From the NCBI GenBank assembly GCA_946403565.1, contig CAMJAJ010000067.1, positions 1 through 6,933 of the forward strand: a stretch of 6,933 nucleotides of DNA, given 5' to 3'. The stretch is from an uncultured Treponema sp. (GTDB lineage: Bacteria > Spirochaetota > Spirochaetia > Treponematales > Treponemataceae). A program made the position numbers and the translations under genes. Positions 5,246 through 6,933 of the stretch are shown piece after piece. The stretch's first letter is position 1; each line of letters opens with the position of its first letter. The notes under the pieces were generated by a model that was not told the DNA's origin, searched no databases, and saw only the letters and a program-made list of their open reading frames with translations.

Positions 5246-6933
5246 GAACATAGACCTCTTCAGGAAGCGCTTCCCTGCGCTGGCCGACATGCTGGCAGGC
5301 AAGATCGAGGCCTTTTCGAAGGCCCTTGCGGAGGGAGCCCCCCTCCCCCTCAAGGTGGAGCCCGCCAAGAACGGAAGCCCCACGGCCTCGGAGAACGGCA
5401 CGATGCTGCACTCCAAGTACAATCCGGAGCGGGAGGCCGAGCAGATGGTCTCCTCCTTTGACGCGGACCAAGAACAGTCCGCCCTTTTTTTCTCCTGCGG
5501 CTTGGGCTACGCCCCCATCGCCTTCTGCCGGAAGCACCCCGCCGTTCCCGTCATCATCATCGAGGAACAGGCAGCATACCTGTTCCAGGCCTTTTCCGTA
5601 CTCGACTGGTCCCCAGTCCTGACCCATGCAGCCCTCAGCCTGCTCATCGCGGCCGACACGGACATGGCCGCGCCCATACTCAGGCAGTATGACATGCAGA
5701 AGGCCCACATCTTTTCCGTTCCCGCCCAGGAGGCACACAGCGCGGACTACTTCAAACAGGTCCGCCTGCTGATCCAGCAGGAGAAGCGCAAGGACGAGAC
5801 CAACACCGCCACGCTGGAAAAGTTTGCCCGCCTCTGGCTCTCCAACACGTGCAGGAACATAGGCCAGCTGGACCGGCTGGACGGCATACGCAAATACGAG
5901 GGGCTCGGGAAGGGCCTGCCCTTCGTCGTCCTCGCGGCGGGGCCAAGTTTGGAGCGCATGCTGCCCCATCTGTCCCGGCTCAAGGAGCGCGCCGTCATCG
6001 TATGCGTGGACACGGCCCTGCACTCCTGCCTTGCCGCAGGGGTGGAACCCGACTTCATCGTGCTGGTGGACCCCCAGTACGCCTGCGCGATGCACCTGGA
6101 GTTCCTGGCGGCCCCCTCTTCCATCCTGATTACGGAAGTGGCCGCCTGGCCGTCGGTGTTCCGCTTTGAATGCCGGGAGAAGGTGCTCTGCACCTCGATG
6201 TACCCGCCCGGGCAGTACTTTGAAGGAAAGCTCGGCTGGAAGGGCCGGCTCGGGGCGGGCGGCAGCGTGGCAACCAGCGCCTGGGACTTTGCCCGGGTGT
6301 GCGGGGCCAGCGAGATATACCTGGCAGGCATGGACCTGGGCTTTCCCGGCAGGCAGACCCATATCCGCGGGTCCCAGTTCGAGGAGCGGGAGCACCGCGT
6401 GTCCACCCGCCTGTACACTTCCGAAGGCCAGAGCACTGCGGCCCTGCTCAGCGCGAACCCGACGATGCTGAAGGACTACGACGGGAACAGCCTGCTCTCG
6501 GACAAAAAGATGTCCCTCTTCTCCTGGTGGTTTGAAAAGAACTGCGCGCTTGCGAAGGAACAGGGGGTAAAGACCTACAGCCTGACGGCAGAAAGCCTTG
6601 CAATAGAAGGAAAAGAGAAATTCCCGTTGGACGAATTTCTGGGACGGCAGGGGAAACGTGCAGAAAAAGAGGCTTTCTTCGCGTCGGCAGCAGGGCGCTC
6701 CCCTGCCCAGAAGGAAAACGAGAGGAACAGCTTCAATGCAGTCCTCGAATCTTTTGCCAACAGCATGGAACAGCTACAGGATATGGCCGCAAAGGGGATA
6801 GGCCTTTGCGAAAAGGCAATATCAAACAGGCTGAAGGCACCAGAGGTCTTTGCCGAGCTGTCCCGGATTGACAGCGCAATAATGCGGTCCGAGATAAAAG
6901 AAGCCGCGGCCCTGGTGTTCCCGACCGAACGTA
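5226..6933 (+). CDS. DUF115/Maf (motility associated factor) family protein, probable flagellin glycosyltransferase (3' partial)
   Basis: The frame is open from TTG 5226 to the window edge: 569 codons without a stop. It starts 20 nt inside the PBP gene behind a GGAGGG site. The N-terminal part has a Rossmann-like pattern: FFSCGLGY (residues 88-95), then a strand ending in IIIEE (110-114). The central DUF115 (PF01973, MptE-like) domain spans about 230-400, with GPSL at 239-242, a VDTAL strand (261-265), LVDPQ (280-284), and GGSVATSAWDFA leading to YLAGMDLG (345-372). Members of this family include Maf proteins, which attach nonulosonic acids to flagellin in Campylobacter, Helicobacter and Aeromonas, and archaeal pterin pyrophosphokinase MptE. 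Length and N-terminal domain favour the Maf type, so a flagellin-modifying role is inferred and the sugar donor is unknown. No signal peptide is seen, so it acts in the cytoplasm. Homopolymer runs C6TC5 (5338-5349) and T7 (5485-5491) lie early in the gene. From about 6590, codons become richer in A. Confidence 0.85.
   Translation, partial: MNSIWNKNIDLFRKRFPALADMLAGKIEAFSKALAEGAPLPLKVEPAKNGSPTASENGTMLHSKYNPEREAEQMVSSFDADQEQSALFFSCGLGYAPIAFCRKHPAVPVIIIEEQAAYLFQAFSVLDWSPVLTHAALSLLIAADTDMAAPILRQYDMQKAHIFSVPAQEAHSADYFKQVRLLIQQEKRKDETNTATLEKFARLWLSNTCRNIGQLDRLDGIRKYEGLGKGLPFVVLAAGPSLERMLPHLSRLKERAVIVCVDTALHSCLAAGVEPDFIVLVDPQYACAMHLEFLAAPSSILITEVAAWPSVFRFECREKVLCTSMYPPGQYFEGKLGWKGRLGAGGSVATSAWDFARVCGASEIYLAGMDLGFPGRQTHIRGSQFEEREHRVSTRLYTSEGQSTAALLSANPTMLKDYDGNSLLSDKKMSLFSWWFEKNCALAKEQGVKTYSLTAESLAIEGKEKFPLDEFLGRQGKRAEKEAFFASAAGRSPAQKENERNSFNAVLESFANSMEQLQDMAAKGIGLCEKAISNRLKAPEVFAELSRIDSAIMRSEIKEAAALVFPTER

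Noticed and set aside
4496..5422. Minus-strand open frame of 308 codons
   Set aside because: It is antisense to the PBP transpeptidase domain, whose motifs are intact, and shows no domain or ribosome site of its own.
5094..6395. Minus-strand open frame of 433 codons across the PBP end and the Maf-like gene
   Set aside because: It lies antisense to two well-supported genes. The translation is rich in Gly, Arg, Val and Ala without a recognisable domain, as expected for a shadow frame in GC-rich DNA.
1..6933. CRISPR arrays, transposon ends, tRNA or rRNA genes
   Set aside because: I saw no regularly spaced repeats, terminal inverted repeats with a transposase, or cloverleaf or rRNA-like stretches.

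Overview
This is a GC-rich (about 60% by eye), tightly packed chromosomal segment. It carries five protein genes, two of them cut by the window edges. The combination is a MutS2-type ATPase/Smr protein, a LysM-M23 envelope peptidase, a short type I signal peptidase, a class B penicillin-binding protein with a C-terminal PASTA-like domain, and a DUF115/Maf 'motility associated factor' protein. This suggests a flagellated bacterium, and most likely a spirochaete of the Treponema group. That assignment rests on remembered family distribution and protein style, not on a search. I see no mobile element, CRISPR array, rRNA or tRNA.

Layout: positions 1-1616 (+) hold the C-terminal two thirds of mutS2. 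It runs tail to tail into the minus-strand LysM-M23 peptidase gene (2609 down to 1608), and the two stop codons overlap by 9 bp. Positions 2610-2849 form a divergent intergenic region of 240 bp. It is GC-rich with palindromes near the peptidase gene and AT-rich with promoter-like words near the other end. From 2850 a plus-strand operon begins: lepB (GTG start, 2850-3368), the class B PBP gene (3365-5245, joined to lepB by an ATGA overlap), and a DUF115/Maf gene (TTG start at 5226, overlapping the PBP gene by 20 nt, open to the window end).

How the genes fit together: apart from mutS2, everything concerns the cell envelope. LepB releases exported proteins from their signal peptides. The PBP crosslinks peptidoglycan, probably at the septum. 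The divergent M23 enzyme cuts or remodels peptidoglycan. The Maf-like protein probably takes part in glycosylation of flagellin, which in spirochaetes assembles in the periplasm. The overlapping junctions imply translational coupling of lepB, pbp and the maf-like gene.

Main oddities: the Smr domain of MutS2 has lost the LDLR nuclease motif but kept HGKG; the convergent genes overlap with no visible terminator; lepB holds an AT-rich, promoter-like patch; and the N-terminal part of the maf-like gene contains short homopolymer tracts in a family known for phase variation elsewhere. I found nothing that I can defend as a wholly new system.
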